Made by a program: the position numbers and the translations under genes
In this document: positions 52,501-60,857 of the stretch, in pieces
Layout of the letters: each line of letters opens with the position of its first letter
How positions within the stretch are numbered: the first letter of the stretch is position 1
IMG/VR virus record: IMGVR_UViG_3300027736_000027
Span: 46,951 to 110,950 of that record
Strand: one strand, 5' to 3'
Length of the DNA stretch: 64,000 nt
DNA from: a virus
Notes under the pieces: model-generated
What the model saw: the letters and a program-made list of their open reading frames with translations, nothing else
Database searches by the model: none
Told to the model about the DNA's origin: nothing

Positions 52501-55500
52501 CAGAAGTTCCACTTGAACCTGAAGAACCAGAACTACCGCTTGAACCATCTGAACCTGAAGTTCCTGAGCTTCCACTTATTCCTGATGTTCCACTTGAGCC
52601 ATCTGAACCAGATGTTCCACTTGATCCAGCTAAACCAGAAGTTCCGCTTGATCCGCTTGAACCAGATGTACCGCTTGAACCCGATGTTCCACTTGAACCT
52701 GAACTACCACTTATTCCGCTTGATCCTGAAGTACCGTTTATTCCAGAAATACCTGACGTTCCACTTGAACCGTTTATACCAGAAGTACCACTTGAACCTG
52801 AAGAACCAGAACTACCACTAGAACCAGAGGTTCCACTTGAACCAGAAGAACCAGAAGTTCCACTTGAACCGGAAGTTCCAGAAGAACCAGAAGTCCCACT
52901 TGAACCAGAAATACCTGAACTACCACTAGATCCATCGGAACCAGATGTTCCGCTTGAACCTGAAATACCAGAAGTTCCGCTTGATCCAGAAGTTCCTGAA
53001 CTACCACTTGAACCTGAAATACCACTTGAACCGGATGTACCACTTGAACCGGATGTTCCATTTACTCCAGAAATACCAGAAGTTCCACTTGAACCATTTA
53101 TACCAGAGGTTCCGCTTGAACCAGAAGAACCAGAAGTTCCACTTGAACCTGAAGAACCAGAAGTTCCACTTGAACCTGAAGTTCCTGAAGAACCAGAGGT
53201 TCCTGAAGATCCAGCTGTTCCACTTGATCCAGAAGAACCAGAAGTTCCACTTGAACCGTTTATACCAGATGTTCCACTAGAACCAGAAGTTCCGCTTGAA
53301 CCATCTGACCCGGCTGTTCCTGAAGTACCGTTTGAGCCTGAAGTTCCTGAGCTACCGCTTGAACCAGAGCTACCACTTATTCCACTTGACCCTGATGTAC
53401 CATTTATTCCAGAAATACCTGAAGTACCGCTTGAACCGTTTATACCCGAAGTTCCACTTGAACCTGAAGAACCGGAAGTTCCACTTGAACCTGAGCTACC
53501 ACTTGTTCCACTTGAACCTGATGCACCTGATGTACCAGAAGTTCCTGAGCTACCGCTTGAGCCTGAAGAACCAGATGTGCCGCTTGAACCTGATGTACCA
53601 GAAGACCCGTCTATTCCACTTGATCCAGAAGTTCCACTTGAACCGGAAGAACCAGATTCACCGCTTGAACCAGAAGTTCCGCTAGAGCCTGAACTACCTG
53701 AAGTTCCACTTGAACCGGAAGTTCCATTTACTCCAGAAATACCGGATGTACCGCTTGAACCATTTATACCACTTGTTCCGCTTGAACCAGAAGTTCCACT
53801 AGAACCGCTTGAACCAGAAGTTCCGCTTGAACCAGATTCACCACTTGAACCGCTTGATCCTGAGGTTCCGCTTGAACCAGATGTTCCACTTGAACCTGAT
53901 ATACCAGAGGTTCCACTTGAACCAGATGACCCATCAAAGCCTGAAGTTCCACTTGAACCAGATGTACCGCTTGAACCGCCTATACCACTAGATCCAGAAG
54001 TTCCACTTGAGCCATTTATACCTGATGTACCACTTGAACCAGAAGAACCGGCCGTACCGTTTATTCCTGAAATACCAGAAGTTCCAGAAGAACCATTTAT
54101 ACCGGATGTTCCAGAACTACCACTTGAGCCAGATGCACCACTTGAACCTGAAGAACCAGATGTACCACTTGAACCTGAAGAACCTGATGTTCCAGAAGAA
54201 CCATCAGAACCGGAAGTTCCTGAACTACCACTTATTCCGGATGTTCCACTTGAACCATCTGAACCAGATGTTCCACTAGAACCAGCTAAACCAGAAGTTC
54301 CACTAGAACCAGCTAAACCAGAAGTTCCACTTGAACCGGAAGTTCCAGAGCTACCACTTATTCCGGATGTTCCACTTGAACCTGAAGTACCGTTTATTCC
54401 AGAAATACCTGATGTTCCACTTGAACCGTTTATACCAGACGTACCACTTGAACCTGATGTTCCGGAACTGCCGCTTGAACCTGATGTTCCACTTGAACCG
54501 TCTATTCCTGAAGAACCAGAAGTTCCACTAGAACCGGATATACCTGAAGTTCCTGAGCTACCGCTTGAACCATCAGAACCTGAACTACCGCTTGAACCGG
54601 ATATACCAGATGTACCGGAGCTACCGCTTATTCCTGAAGTACCACTTGAACCTGAAATACCACTTGAACCGGATGTACCACTTGAACCGGATGTACCACT
54701 TGAACCGGATGTACCATTTACTCCAGAAATACCCGATGTTCCAGAAGAACCATTTATACCAGATGTTCCACTTGAACCTGATGTACCAGAAGAACCAGAT
54801 TCACCACTTGAACCAGAAGAACCAGAAGTTCCACTAGAGCCTGAACTACCGCTTGACCCATCAGAACCGGAAGTTCCACTTGAACCTGCTGTACCAGAAG
54901 TACCGCTTGAACCTGAACTACCACTAGATCCATCGGACCCAGAAGTTCCACTTGAACCATCAGAACCGGAAGTTCCTGAGCTTCCACTTATTCCTGATGT
55001 TCCAGAAGAACCGGAAATTCCACTTGAACCAGAAGTTCCGTTTATTCCAGAAATACCAGAAGTCCCACTTGAACCTGAAATACCTGAGCTACCGCTTGAA
55101 CCATCATTACCTGATGTACCGGAAGTTCCACTTGAACCTGATATACCTGATGTTCCAGAACTGCCGCTTGAGCCTGAACTGCCGCTTGAGCCGGATATAC
55201 CGGAAGTTCCGGAGCTACCGCTTGAACCATCAAAACCTGAAGTTCCACTTGAACCGGATATACCAGATGTACCAGAGCTACCGCTTATTCCTGAGGTTCC
55301 ACTTGAACCTGAAATACCGCTTGAACCTGATGTACCATTTATTCCAGAGATACCTGATGTTCCGCTTGAACCATTTATACCACTTGTTCCACTTGAACCT
55401 GATGTACCAGAAGAACCGTCTGAACCAGATGTTCCAGCTGTACCGGATGTACCTGAAGAACCAGATATACCGCTTGAACCTGAAGTACCAGAGCTACCAC

Positions 55501-58144
55501 TTGAACCGGAAGTACCACTTGAACCGTCTATTCCCGAAGAACCAGAACTACCGCTTGAACCTGAAATACCAGAAGTTCCACTTGATCCCGATATACCAGA
55601 AGTTCCACTTGATCCCGATATACCAGAAGTTCCACTTGAACCAGATGTACCATTTATTCCGGATATACCAGAAGTACCAGAAGAACCTGAAATACCCGAG
55701 CTACCACTTGAACCAGAAGAACCAGAAGTTCCACTTGAACCAGATGAACCGCTTGAACCGGAAGAACCAGAACTACCGCTCGAACCAGCCGTACCAGAAG
55801 AACCAGCCGTTCCTGAAGTACCACTTGAACCGTCTATACCGCTTGAACCTGATGTACCGGAGGTACCATTTACCCCTGAAGTTCCTGAGCTACCACTTAT
55901 TCCTGATGTTCCTGAGCTACCACTTATTCCGCTTGAACCTGAAGTACCGTTTATACCAGAAATACCAGAAGTGCCACTTGAACCATTTATACCGCTTGTT
56001 CCACTTGAACCCGATGTACCAGAAGAACCAGAAGTTCCGCTTGAACCAGATTCACCACTTGAACCGCTTGATCCTGAGGTTCCGCTCGAACCAGAAGAAC
56101 CAGAGCTACCGCTTATTCCACTTGAACCTGAAGTTCCAGATGAACCGTCAATTCCAGAAGTACCGCTTGAACCTGAAATACCGGAGCTACCGCTTGAACC
56201 TGAAGTTCCTGAGCTACCACTTATTCCACTTGAACCTGATGTTCCATTTATTCCTGAAATACCAGAAGTTCCGCTTGAACCATTTATACCACTTGTTCCG
56301 CTTGAACCATTTATACCAGACGTACCACTTGAACCTGATGTTCCAGCTGTACCAGAAGTTCCGCTTGAACCATCTGAACCTGATGTTCCTGAGCTACCGC
56401 TTGAACCAGAAGAACCGCTTGAACCTGAAGAACCAGAAGTTCCACTTGAACCTGAAGAACCAGAAATTCCACTAGAACCAGAAGTTCCAGAAATTCCACT
56501 TGTTCCACTTGAACCTGAACTACCGCTTATTCCACTTGAACCTGATGTTCCATTTATACCAGAAATACCGGAAGTTCCGGAAGAACCATTTATACCAGAA
56601 GTACCACTTGAACCAGATGTTCCTGAACTACCGCTTGAACCATCTGAACCGGAAGAACCACTTGAACCAGAAATACCCGAACTACCACTTGAACCGTCAG
56701 AACCTGATGTACCAGAAGTTCCATTTGAACCTGCTGCTCCATTTATTCCTGATATACCTGAAGTTCCAGAAGAACCATTTATACCACTTGTTCCACTAGA
56801 ACCGGCCGTTCCACTAGAACCAGAAGTACCGGAAGTTCCGCTTGAACCATTAGACCCAGAGGTTCCAGATGAACCAGAAGTTCCGCTTGAACCAGATGTT
56901 CCATTTATACCGGAAATACCAGAAGTACCGCTTGATCCATTTATACCACTTGTTCCACTTGAACCATTAGAACCAGAAGTTCCACTAGAACCATTAGACC
57001 CAGAAGTTCCAGACGAACCAGAAGTTCCACTTGAACCGGCTGTACCAGAAGTACCGTTAGAACCAGACGTTCCGTTTATTCCTGAAATACCCGAAGTTCC
57101 ATTTGAACCCGACGTACCGCTTGAACCAGAAGTTCCACTTGATCCTGAGGTTCCACTTGAACCGCTTGATCCTGAGGTTCCACTTGAACCAGAAGAACCA
57201 GAGCTACCACTTAAACCATCAGAACCCGAAGTTCCACTTGAACCAGAAGAACCAGAGCTACCGCTTGAACCTGAAGTTCCAGAAGAACCGTCTATACCAG
57301 ATGTTCCCGAGCTTCCGCTTAAACCTGAAGTTCCAGAGCTTCCACTTGAACCCGATGTACCAGAAGAACCAGAAGTTCCGCTTGAACCAGATGTTCCAGA
57401 CGAACCTGCTGTTCCTGAGCTTCCGCTTAAACCTGAGGTTCCAGAGCTTCCACTTAAACCTGAGGTTCCAGAAGAGCCACTAGTTCCACTTGACCCAGTA
57501 ATACCTGATGTACCAGACGTTCCACTTGTACCTACACTATCCGCAAGGGTATCACCAATATAATAAAAACCACGAATATATGGATTAATTGTTCCATAGG
57601 TTGAAGTTAAATAGGTAACCATTGAATCTGATAATAATAAAAGACCATTATCATAATTAAATACCCAGCTTACCTCAGTGCCAGCATTAGCCGTTGTTGT
57701 AATTTGAGTACCGCCACTTGCTGGATCTCCATTCCAGAATTCAATAGCCCAACCGATTGATGGTGAGCCGCTTGCTTGTAAAATCTTTTGAGGTTGAATC
57801 CAATCAAGTATTTGCGTTGTTATATCTCCATATGTACCGGCTACTACCCAGGTAGTATTATTACCAGATATAACTTGAGTTAATCTTATTCCAGTGGTAT
57901 ATGCATTTGCAACTATTCCATCTAGTGGATTACCGTTACCTAACAGAGCAAGAGCTGCTGCCTTATTTGCAACTGGGTTAGATTTAATTGCAGCAAACTG
58001 AGTTAATACCCTATTTGCTGCGATATTTGGATTAAAAGCAAATTTGGCCTCATACCAACTAAAATTAGAGGCAGCATCTATTACGTTTGCTGCTTGAACT
58101 TTAAATACGAGTTTTAATCTTTCACTATCAGTATATCCGGCCAT
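46586..58144 (-). CDS. Giant 3,852-aa Gly-X-Y repeat protein, collagen-like phage fibre
   Basis: An uninterrupted 11.6-kb gene. Residues 1-204 are a folded N domain (SWYEAKFAFNPN, GWAIEFWNGDP). Residues 205 to about 3650 are about 1,150 Gly-X-Y triplets, almost only GSS and GTS with some GIS, GIN, GID, GSD, GNG, GES, GLS and GAT. Proline is absent, so a classical triple helix would need another stabiliser such as glycosylated Thr/Ser or be a different fold. Residues about 3651-3852 are a beta-rich C domain (YYQGTVLYSETAGGT, MLGICVKSSTSTN). By position among fibre genes it is probably a long tail or whisker fibre. The Gly-X-Y frame is kept without a stop; codons are synonymously mixed. Confidence 0.9.
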   Translation of the reverse strand: MAGYTDSERLKLVFKVQAANVIDAASNFSWYEAKFAFNPNIAANRVLTQFAAIKSNPVANKAAALALLGNGNPLDGIVANAYTTGIRLTQVISGNNTTWVVAGTYGDITTQILDWIQPQKILQASGSPSIGWAIEFWNGDPASGGTQITTTANAGTEVSWVFNYDNGLLLLSDSMVTYLTSTYGTINPYIRGFYYIGDTLADSVGTSGTSGTSGITGSSGTSGSSGTSGLSGSSGTSGLSGSSGTAGSSGTSGSSGTSGSSGTSGSSGSSGTSGLSGSSGTSGIDGSSGTSGSSGSSGSSGSSGTSGSDGLSGSSGSSGSSGTSGSSGSSGTSGSSGTSGSSGTSGSNGTSGISGINGTSGSNGTSGTAGSSGTSGSSGTSGSNGSSGTSGSNGSSGTSGINGSSGTSGISGINGTSGSSGTSGSSGTSGSNGSSGTSGTSGSSGTAGSSGTSGINGSSGTSGISGINGAAGSNGTSGTSGSDGSSGSSGISGSSGSSGSDGSSGSSGTSGSSGTSGINGSSGTSGISGINGTSGSSGISGSSGSSGTSGISGTSGSSGISGSSGSSGTSGSSGSSGSSGSSGSSGTSGSDGSSGTSGTAGTSGSSGTSGINGSSGTSGINGSSGTSGISGINGTSGSSGISGSSGTSGSSGSSGISGSSGTSGIDGSSGTSGSSGISGSSGSSGSSGTSGSSGSSGESGSSGTSGSSGTSGSSGTSGINGSSGTSGISGINGTSGSSGISGSSGTSGISGSSGTSGVNGTSGTSGSSGIDGSSGTSGTAGSSGTAGSSGSSGSSGSSGSSGSSGTSGSSGSSGSSGISGSSGTSGISGINGTSGSSGTSGISGSSGTSGISGSSGTSGISGSSGSSGSSGIDGSSGTSGSSGSSGTSGSSGISGSSGTSGTAGTSGSDGSSGTSGSSGTSGINGSSGTSGISGINGTSGSSGISGSSGTSGISGSSGTSGISGSSGTSGFDGSSGSSGTSGISGSSGSSGSSGSSGTSGISGSSGTSGTSGNDGSSGSSGISGSSGTSGISGINGTSGSSGISGSSGTSGISGSSGTSGSDGSSGTSGSDGSSGSSGSSGTSGTAGSSGTSGSDGSSGSSGSSGTSGSSGSSGESGSSGTSGSSGTSGINGSSGTSGISGVNGTSGSSGTSGSSGTSGSSGISGSSGTSGISGSSGTSGISGSSGSSGSDGSSGSSGTSGISGSSGTSGSSGIDGSSGTSGSSGSSGTSGSSGTSGINGSSGTSGISGINGTSGSSGTSGISGSSGTSGSSGTSGLAGSSGTSGLAGSSGTSGSDGSSGTSGISGSSGTSGSDGSSGTSGSSGSSGTSGSSGSSGASGSSGSSGTSGINGSSGTSGISGINGTAGSSGSSGTSGINGSSGTSGSSGIGGSSGTSGSSGTSGFDGSSGSSGTSGISGSSGTSGSSGTSGSSGSSGESGSSGTSGSSGSSGTSGSSGTSGINGSSGTSGISGVNGTSGSSGTSGSSGSSGTSGSSGESGSSGSSGTSGSSGIDGSSGTSGSSGTSGSSGSSGSSGTSGTSGASGSSGTSGSSGSSGTSGSSGSSGTSGINGSSGTSGISGINGTSGSSGISGSSGSSGSSGTSGSNGTSGTAGSDGSSGTSGSSGTSGINGSSGTSGSSGSSGTAGSSGTSGSSGTSGSSGTSGSSGSSGTSGSSGSSGTSGINGSSGTSGISGVNGTSGSSGTSGSSGISGSSGSSGTSGSSGTSGISGSSGTSGSDGSSGSSGISGSSGTSGSSGTSGSSGTSGSSGSSGTSGSSGSSGSSGSSGTSGINGSSGTSGISGINGTSGSSGISGSSGSSGTSGSSGTSGSSGSSGTSGLAGSSGTSGSDGSSGTSGISGSSGTSGSDGSSGSSGSSGSSGTSGSSGSSGTSGSSGSSGTSGINGSSGTSGISGINGTSGSSGSSGTSGINGSSGTSGTSGSSGISGSSGSSGTSGSSGIDGSSGTSGSSGTSGSSGSSGSSGTSGSSGTSGSSGSSGSSGSSGSSGTSGINGSSGTSGISGVNGTSGSSGISGSSGSSGTSGISGSSGSSGTSGISGSSGTSGSSGTSGSSGTSGNDGSSGSSGSSGSSGSSGTSGTSGSSGTSGLNGSSGTSGISGSSGTSGISGINGTSGSSGTSGSSGTSGISGSSGTSGSDGSSGTSGSSGTSGFDGSSGTSGSSGSSGTSGSSGSSGTSGSSGISGSSGTSGSSGSSGTSGSSGTSGINGSSGTSGISGINGTSGSSGSSGSSGNSGSSGTSGSSGTSGISGSSGTSGSSGTSGFDGSSGTSGSSGSSGTSGTSGSSGSSGTSGSSGSSGTSGSSGSSGNSGSSGTSGISGINGTSGSSGTSGSSGSSGASGSSGSSGTSGSDGSSGSSGTSGISGSSGTSGTTGTSGSSGTSGTSGSSGSSGTSGSSGTSGSSGTSGFDGSSGTSGSSGNSGSSGTAGSSGSSGTSGSSGTSGSSGSSGTSGSSGSSGTSGTSGSSGATGSSGTSGISGINGTSGSSGISGSSGSSGTSGSSGSSGTSGSDGSSGTSGSSGISGSSGTSGSSGSSGTSGSSGSSGTSGSSGSSGTSGSSGSSGISGSSGSSGTSGSSGSSGTSGSSGSSGTSGSSGSSGSSGSSGSSGASGSSGTSGTSGSSGTSGISGINGTSGSSGTSGINGSSGTSGISGSSGTSGINGSSGTSGSSGTSGSSGSSGTSGSSGSSGTSGSSGSSGVSGSSGTSGSSGTSGSSGSSGTSGSSGTSGINGSSGTSGSSGTSGSSGSSGTSGSSGSSGTSGSSGSSGTSGSSGTSGINGSSGTSGINGSSGTSGSSGSSGTSGSSGSSGTSGSSGLSGVNGIDGSSGTSGINGSSGTSGINGSSGTSGSSGTSGSSGSSGTSGSSGSSGTSGSSGSSGTSGINGSSGTSGINGSSGTSGSSGSSGTSGSSGSSGTSGSSGTSGSSGTSGSSGSSGTSGTSGSSGSSGTSGISGINGTSGSSGSSGSSGSSGTSGISGSSGSSGSSGSSGISGSSGTSGSSGTSGTAGSSGTSGSSGSSGSSGSSGSSGTSGSSGSSGISGSSGTSGISGINGTSGSSGTSGINGSSGTSGSSGTSGSNGSSGTSGSSGSSGTSGINGSSGTSGSSGTSGSSGLSGSSGSSGSSGESGSSGTSGSSGSSGTSGSSGSSGSSGTSGSSGSSGTSGISGSSGTSGSSGSSGTSGSSGSSGSSGTSGISGSSGTSGISGINGTSGTSGATGSNGSSGSSGSSGTSGSSGTSGSSGSSGSSGTSGINGSSGTSGISGSSGSSGTSGSSGTSGSSGSSGSSGSSGSSGSSGTSGVSGSSGTSGISGTSGSSGSSGTSGSSGSSGSSGTSGSSGTSGSSGSSGSSGTSGLSGSSGTSGISGVNGTSGTSGANGSSGTSGNSGSSGSSGTSGNSGSSGTSGLNGANGSSGTSGSSGTSGSSGSSGSSGSSGSSGSSGTSGSSGSSGSSGTSGINGSSGTSGTSGATGSNGSSGTSGSSGSSGTSGSSGSSGTSGSSGSSGSSGTSGSSGSSGTSGISGSSGTSGISGVNGTSGTSGGTGSNGSSGTSGSSGSSGTSGATGSNGLNGSSGTSGSSGSSGATGSNGSSGTSGSSGSSGSSGATGSSGSSGTSGSSGATGSNGSSGSSGTSGSSGTSVAVSGTNNTLVKFTSSSTVGNSTITDDGTNIKATTTSLVAGYNPTPLAGTIQDGVTSVLGDLNSWTSNYYQGTVLYSETAGGTITFGQLCYRTQTNTWILADATAANSAAAFNMLGICVKSSTSTNPTSILINGFVETATYAAVVKSGEPLYMATTAGSMTKTAPTTVGNAVRLIGHTFWSSNTNTKIIIHFNPESSWIEL
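47195..57532 (-). repeat. 10.3-kb 9-bp-register repeat array with higher-order periodicity
   Basis: Basic unit 9 bp (Gly-X-Y). The landmark encoding S-G-(I/V)-N-G recurs at 57075, 56904, 56742, 56553, 56247, 55950, 55653, 55338, 55041, 54717, 54393, 54060, 53727, 53403, 53061, 52737, 52404, 52080, 51765, 51441, 51135, 50658, 50208, 49236, 48948, 48480, 48003 and 47508. All intervals are multiples of 9 bp and grow from about 170 to about 325 to about 475 bp. Confidence 0.85.
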
Positions 58145-58151
58145 TTAATTA

Positions 58152-58379
58152 TTAAATTATTTCAGGTGTTTCATCTATTTCATTTGAAGGTACTATAGTA
58201 TTTTCATCAATTTCTAAGCTAAATAGCTGAGCTTGATATTCAGCAACCATAATATTAAATTCGTTTAGACTAGTTTTAAATACATTAACCATTTCATCTG
58301 AAACCTTCATACTTAAAGACACTGACTGTTTTTCTTTATTTATTTTTACTTTTAGTTTTTTATCAAAGCTTTTTTCCAT
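58152..58379 (-). CDS. Hypothetical small protein
   Basis: 75 aa. Basic N terminus (SFDKKLKVKINKEKQSVSL), then a helical segment (VNVFKTSLNEFNIMVAEYQ) and an acidic tail. It lies between the two Gly-X-Y fibre genes, 7 bp upstream of the giant gene and 15 bp after the other, so it may be a fibre assembly chaperone. No family recognised. Confidence 0.65.
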   Translation of the reverse strand: MEKSFDKKLKVKINKEKQSVSLSMKVSDEMVNVFKTSLNEFNIMVAEYQAQLFSLEIDENTIVPSNEIDETPEII

Positions 58380-58394
58380 TATTATGATTTATTT

Positions 58395-60857
58395 TTAATT
58401 AAAGGCAACGGTTATTGTATCAATTTTTATTCCACTATTACAAATTCTAATTTCAACATATATTCCATTTGTTGCATTAAATCCTCCAAAGGTACCATTA
58501 ATTGTGCCTCCGCTTGAAGAGCCTAATCTAATTCCTGGAGTATCAGTACCAGAGGTACTTCCATCAACAAATGTACCATTATCATATTCTGCACCGTGTA
58601 GCAGAAGAGGAGGTGAACCTGTCCCATAGTTACCAGATGTTGCTCCAATTTTTCTAACAAATACTTTTAAATATTGATTTTGTAAATCACTTAGTGCGGT
58701 ACCAACAAAGGTTCCAGAAAATACCATTGAAAAGCTTGGAATTGGAGTAACTGAGGCACTTAGTGTTGTATAAAATAACCTATAAAAACTGGCATCATTT
58801 GAAAAACTTGTATAGTTAGGATTTGTACCATTTTTATCAGGTTTATAGGCAGCAAGATTAGGTTGAATGGTTGCCGTACTTGGATCAGTTAAAAAGAATC
58901 TATCTGGTCTAACAATTGTTCCACCAACAACACAAGCTTCGCCATTTGATAACGCAGCGGTTGGATCCCATGCAGTTGAATAGTTTGAGGCTAATCTCCA
59001 TTGTTCATCATTAAAATACTCAATATATTGAGTGCTATTACCTGAGGTTGAATATGTGTCTACTAGTATTGAAGTACTTGCCGAAGTTTTGGTTGCACTA
59101 TTGCTCCATGGATCATATAATATAGCTGAGGCACTTCCACTAGTTCCACGATATCTATAATTTGAGGTAGAAACATCCCAACTTGCATAGGAATAGCTGT
59201 CATCAGTATCGTCATATGCATTAGTCCAGCCAGTCCAGGTACCTGGCCCTTGAGACCATGAATATTCAGCAAGAGCTGTAACTCCATAATTTGCTGCAGT
59301 AAATGAAAAATTTGTATTTGCTGCGCTTGCTCGACCCTGTGTATTTTGATTTAAATTATTAATTTTATCAACTGCCCCTTCGAATCTAGAACCAAGAATA
59401 TAATATTCAATGCCACTAAGGTGTTTTGTTAAAATATTACCTGAGGTACCTGATTCAGAAATGGTAGCAACCGACGCACCTCCAAAACTTGGAGTAGAGC
59501 CATTTAAGTCATAAAAAGCGTCAGGTTGAATATATGAATATTCAGTCCCGCCGTCAGTTGCCGTATCAGTAGTATGTGTTACTTTAATATGATATCTGCC
59601 TCCGCTTAATGAAGTTGTAGTAAATACAGTTCCAACATTTACCGCTGCTGCAATTGAGGCTTTATATTTTAAACCGTCTGCTGCATAATTAGTGATAGTT
59701 ACAGTTATTCCAGCATTCGGCGAAGAAGAGGTATTTACAGCATTTGCTGTGATTGATGGAGTTGTATAGGTTGCAAGAACCGTGGTTCCATCTCCGCTAA
59801 ACATTTCGACTTTAACCGTTGAATTTCCACCAACTCCCGTTACCGCATTTGCTGTTGAAAAAGTAACAGTTGGTTGAGAGGTTGTATGAGTTACAGAGGC
59901 TTGAGAGGTTGCGGCCCATAGTGAATTTGAACCTCCACCTGTATAATATGGAGAACCTTCTGTTGTTGGCGAGCTAATTCGAACAGTTCTTCTAGTAATT
60001 CCACTTTCACTAACTGCTCCTGAACTTGTTCCAGAAGTTGAATTATAATTACTTGCATAGGTTGGTGTTGGAATATAGATGTTGATTGTTGAAGCGTCTC
60101 CAGGTTTTTCAGCTGCATAAACACTGGTTCCAACAAAGTTAACCTTTGCATATGATCCAACAAGTCCGCCTTCATCATAAAATTGAATTGAACCGCCGGT
60201 TGCAGCTACATCAACTTGACCTGATGTTCCAGAAGTTGAAACGGTAAGGCCTGAACCAAAATTTATTATTTGAGTATTTGATAAAACAGAAGTTCCGCTT
60301 GTCTGTATTGCAACAGAAGAGCCAGTTCCAGATGTTCCACTTGAACCGCTTATGCCGGAAGTTCCAGAAGAACCATTTATACCTGAAGTTCCAGAAGAAC
60401 CACTTGAACCGCTTATGCCGGAAGTTCCAGAAGAACCATTTATACCTGAAGTTCCAGAAGAACCACTTGAACCGCTTATGCCGGAAGTTCCAGAAGAACC
60501 ACTTGAACCGCTTATGCCGGAAGTTCCAGAAGAACCACTTGAACCGCTTATGCCGGAAGTTCCAGAAGAACCACTTGAACCGCTTATGCCGGAAGTTCCA
60601 GAAGAACCACTTGAACCGCTTATGCCGGAAGTTCCAGAAGAACCACTTATGCCTGATGTACCTGAAGTTCCACTTATACCTGATGTACCTGAAGTTCCAC
60701 TAGAGCCTGATCCACCGGTTCCGCTTGTTCCAGCCTGTGGAGAATCATTCCAATATACTACTGTTCCAGTATCATTTATTGCTAGAAATCTAGTTTTAGT
60801 ATTATCTTGAGAAACCCCGGCAAGGTCAATTTGTTTAATTTTAATCTTATTCGACAT
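58395..60857 (-). CDS. Tail fibre with short Gly-X-Y repeat segment
   Basis: 820 aa. Residues 1-42 (KIKIKQIDLAGVSQDNTKTR) resemble the N-terminal attachment segment common in T4-like fibre-like proteins. Residues 43 to about 181 are Gly-X-Y triplets (GTS, GSS, GIS, GIN). The remaining 640 residues are beta-rich (GGRYHIKVTHTTDTATDGGT, SYSYASWDVSTSNYRYRG), likely a trimeric fibre body and receptor-binding end (GGTINGTFGGFNATNGIYVE). Late motif 25 bp upstream of the ATG, inside a hairpin. Confidence 0.8.
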   Translation of the reverse strand: MSNKIKIKQIDLAGVSQDNTKTRFLAINDTGTVVYWNDSPQAGTSGTGGSGSSGTSGTSGISGTSGTSGISGSSGTSGISGSSGSSGTSGISGSSGSSGTSGISGSSGSSGTSGISGSSGSSGTSGISGSSGSSGTSGINGSSGTSGISGSSGSSGTSGINGSSGTSGISGSSGTSGTGSSVAIQTSGTSVLSNTQIINFGSGLTVSTSGTSGQVDVAATGGSIQFYDEGGLVGSYAKVNFVGTSVYAAEKPGDASTINIYIPTPTYASNYNSTSGTSSGAVSESGITRRTVRISSPTTEGSPYYTGGGSNSLWAATSQASVTHTTSQPTVTFSTANAVTGVGGNSTVKVEMFSGDGTTVLATYTTPSITANAVNTSSSPNAGITVTITNYAADGLKYKASIAAAVNVGTVFTTTSLSGGRYHIKVTHTTDTATDGGTEYSYIQPDAFYDLNGSTPSFGGASVATISESGTSGNILTKHLSGIEYYILGSRFEGAVDKINNLNQNTQGRASAANTNFSFTAANYGVTALAEYSWSQGPGTWTGWTNAYDDTDDSYSYASWDVSTSNYRYRGTSGSASAILYDPWSNSATKTSASTSILVDTYSTSGNSTQYIEYFNDEQWRLASNYSTAWDPTAALSNGEACVVGGTIVRPDRFFLTDPSTATIQPNLAAYKPDKNGTNPNYTSFSNDASFYRLFYTTLSASVTPIPSFSMVFSGTFVGTALSDLQNQYLKVFVRKIGATSGNYGTGSPPLLLHGAEYDNGTFVDGSTSGTDTPGIRLGSSSGGTINGTFGGFNATNGIYVEIRICNSGIKIDTITVAFN
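60317..60731 (-). repeat. Tandem repeats of the short Gly-X-Y segment, including near-identical 36-bp units
   Basis: Five or more consecutive copies of a 36-bp unit (plus strand CCGCTTATGCCGGAAGTT then CCAGAAGAACCACTTGAA) are essentially identical at DNA level around 60470-60650, flanked by longer 63-bp variants. They encode ISGSSGSSGTSG. Confidence 0.85.

Noticed and set aside
47195-57532. The 9-bp array as a CRISPR, satellite or non-coding repeat
   Set aside because: No spacers; the array is in frame, uninterrupted by stops for more than 10 kb and has folded ends.
47151-57563. A 3,470-codon open frame on the plus strand, rich in P, E, V and L, exactly opposite the giant repeat gene
   Set aside because: It is the complement of the Gly-X-Y codons: GGN reads as NCC (Pro side) and the Ser/Thr codons in use have no complement that makes a stop. 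It starts and ends in non-repeat sequence without a plausible start context. The minus-strand frame has folded ends on both sides and belongs to the fibre operon.
60352-60810. Plus-strand open frame of E/P/L repeats opposite the gene at 58395
   Set aside because: Same shadow effect of the Gly-X-Y repeat.
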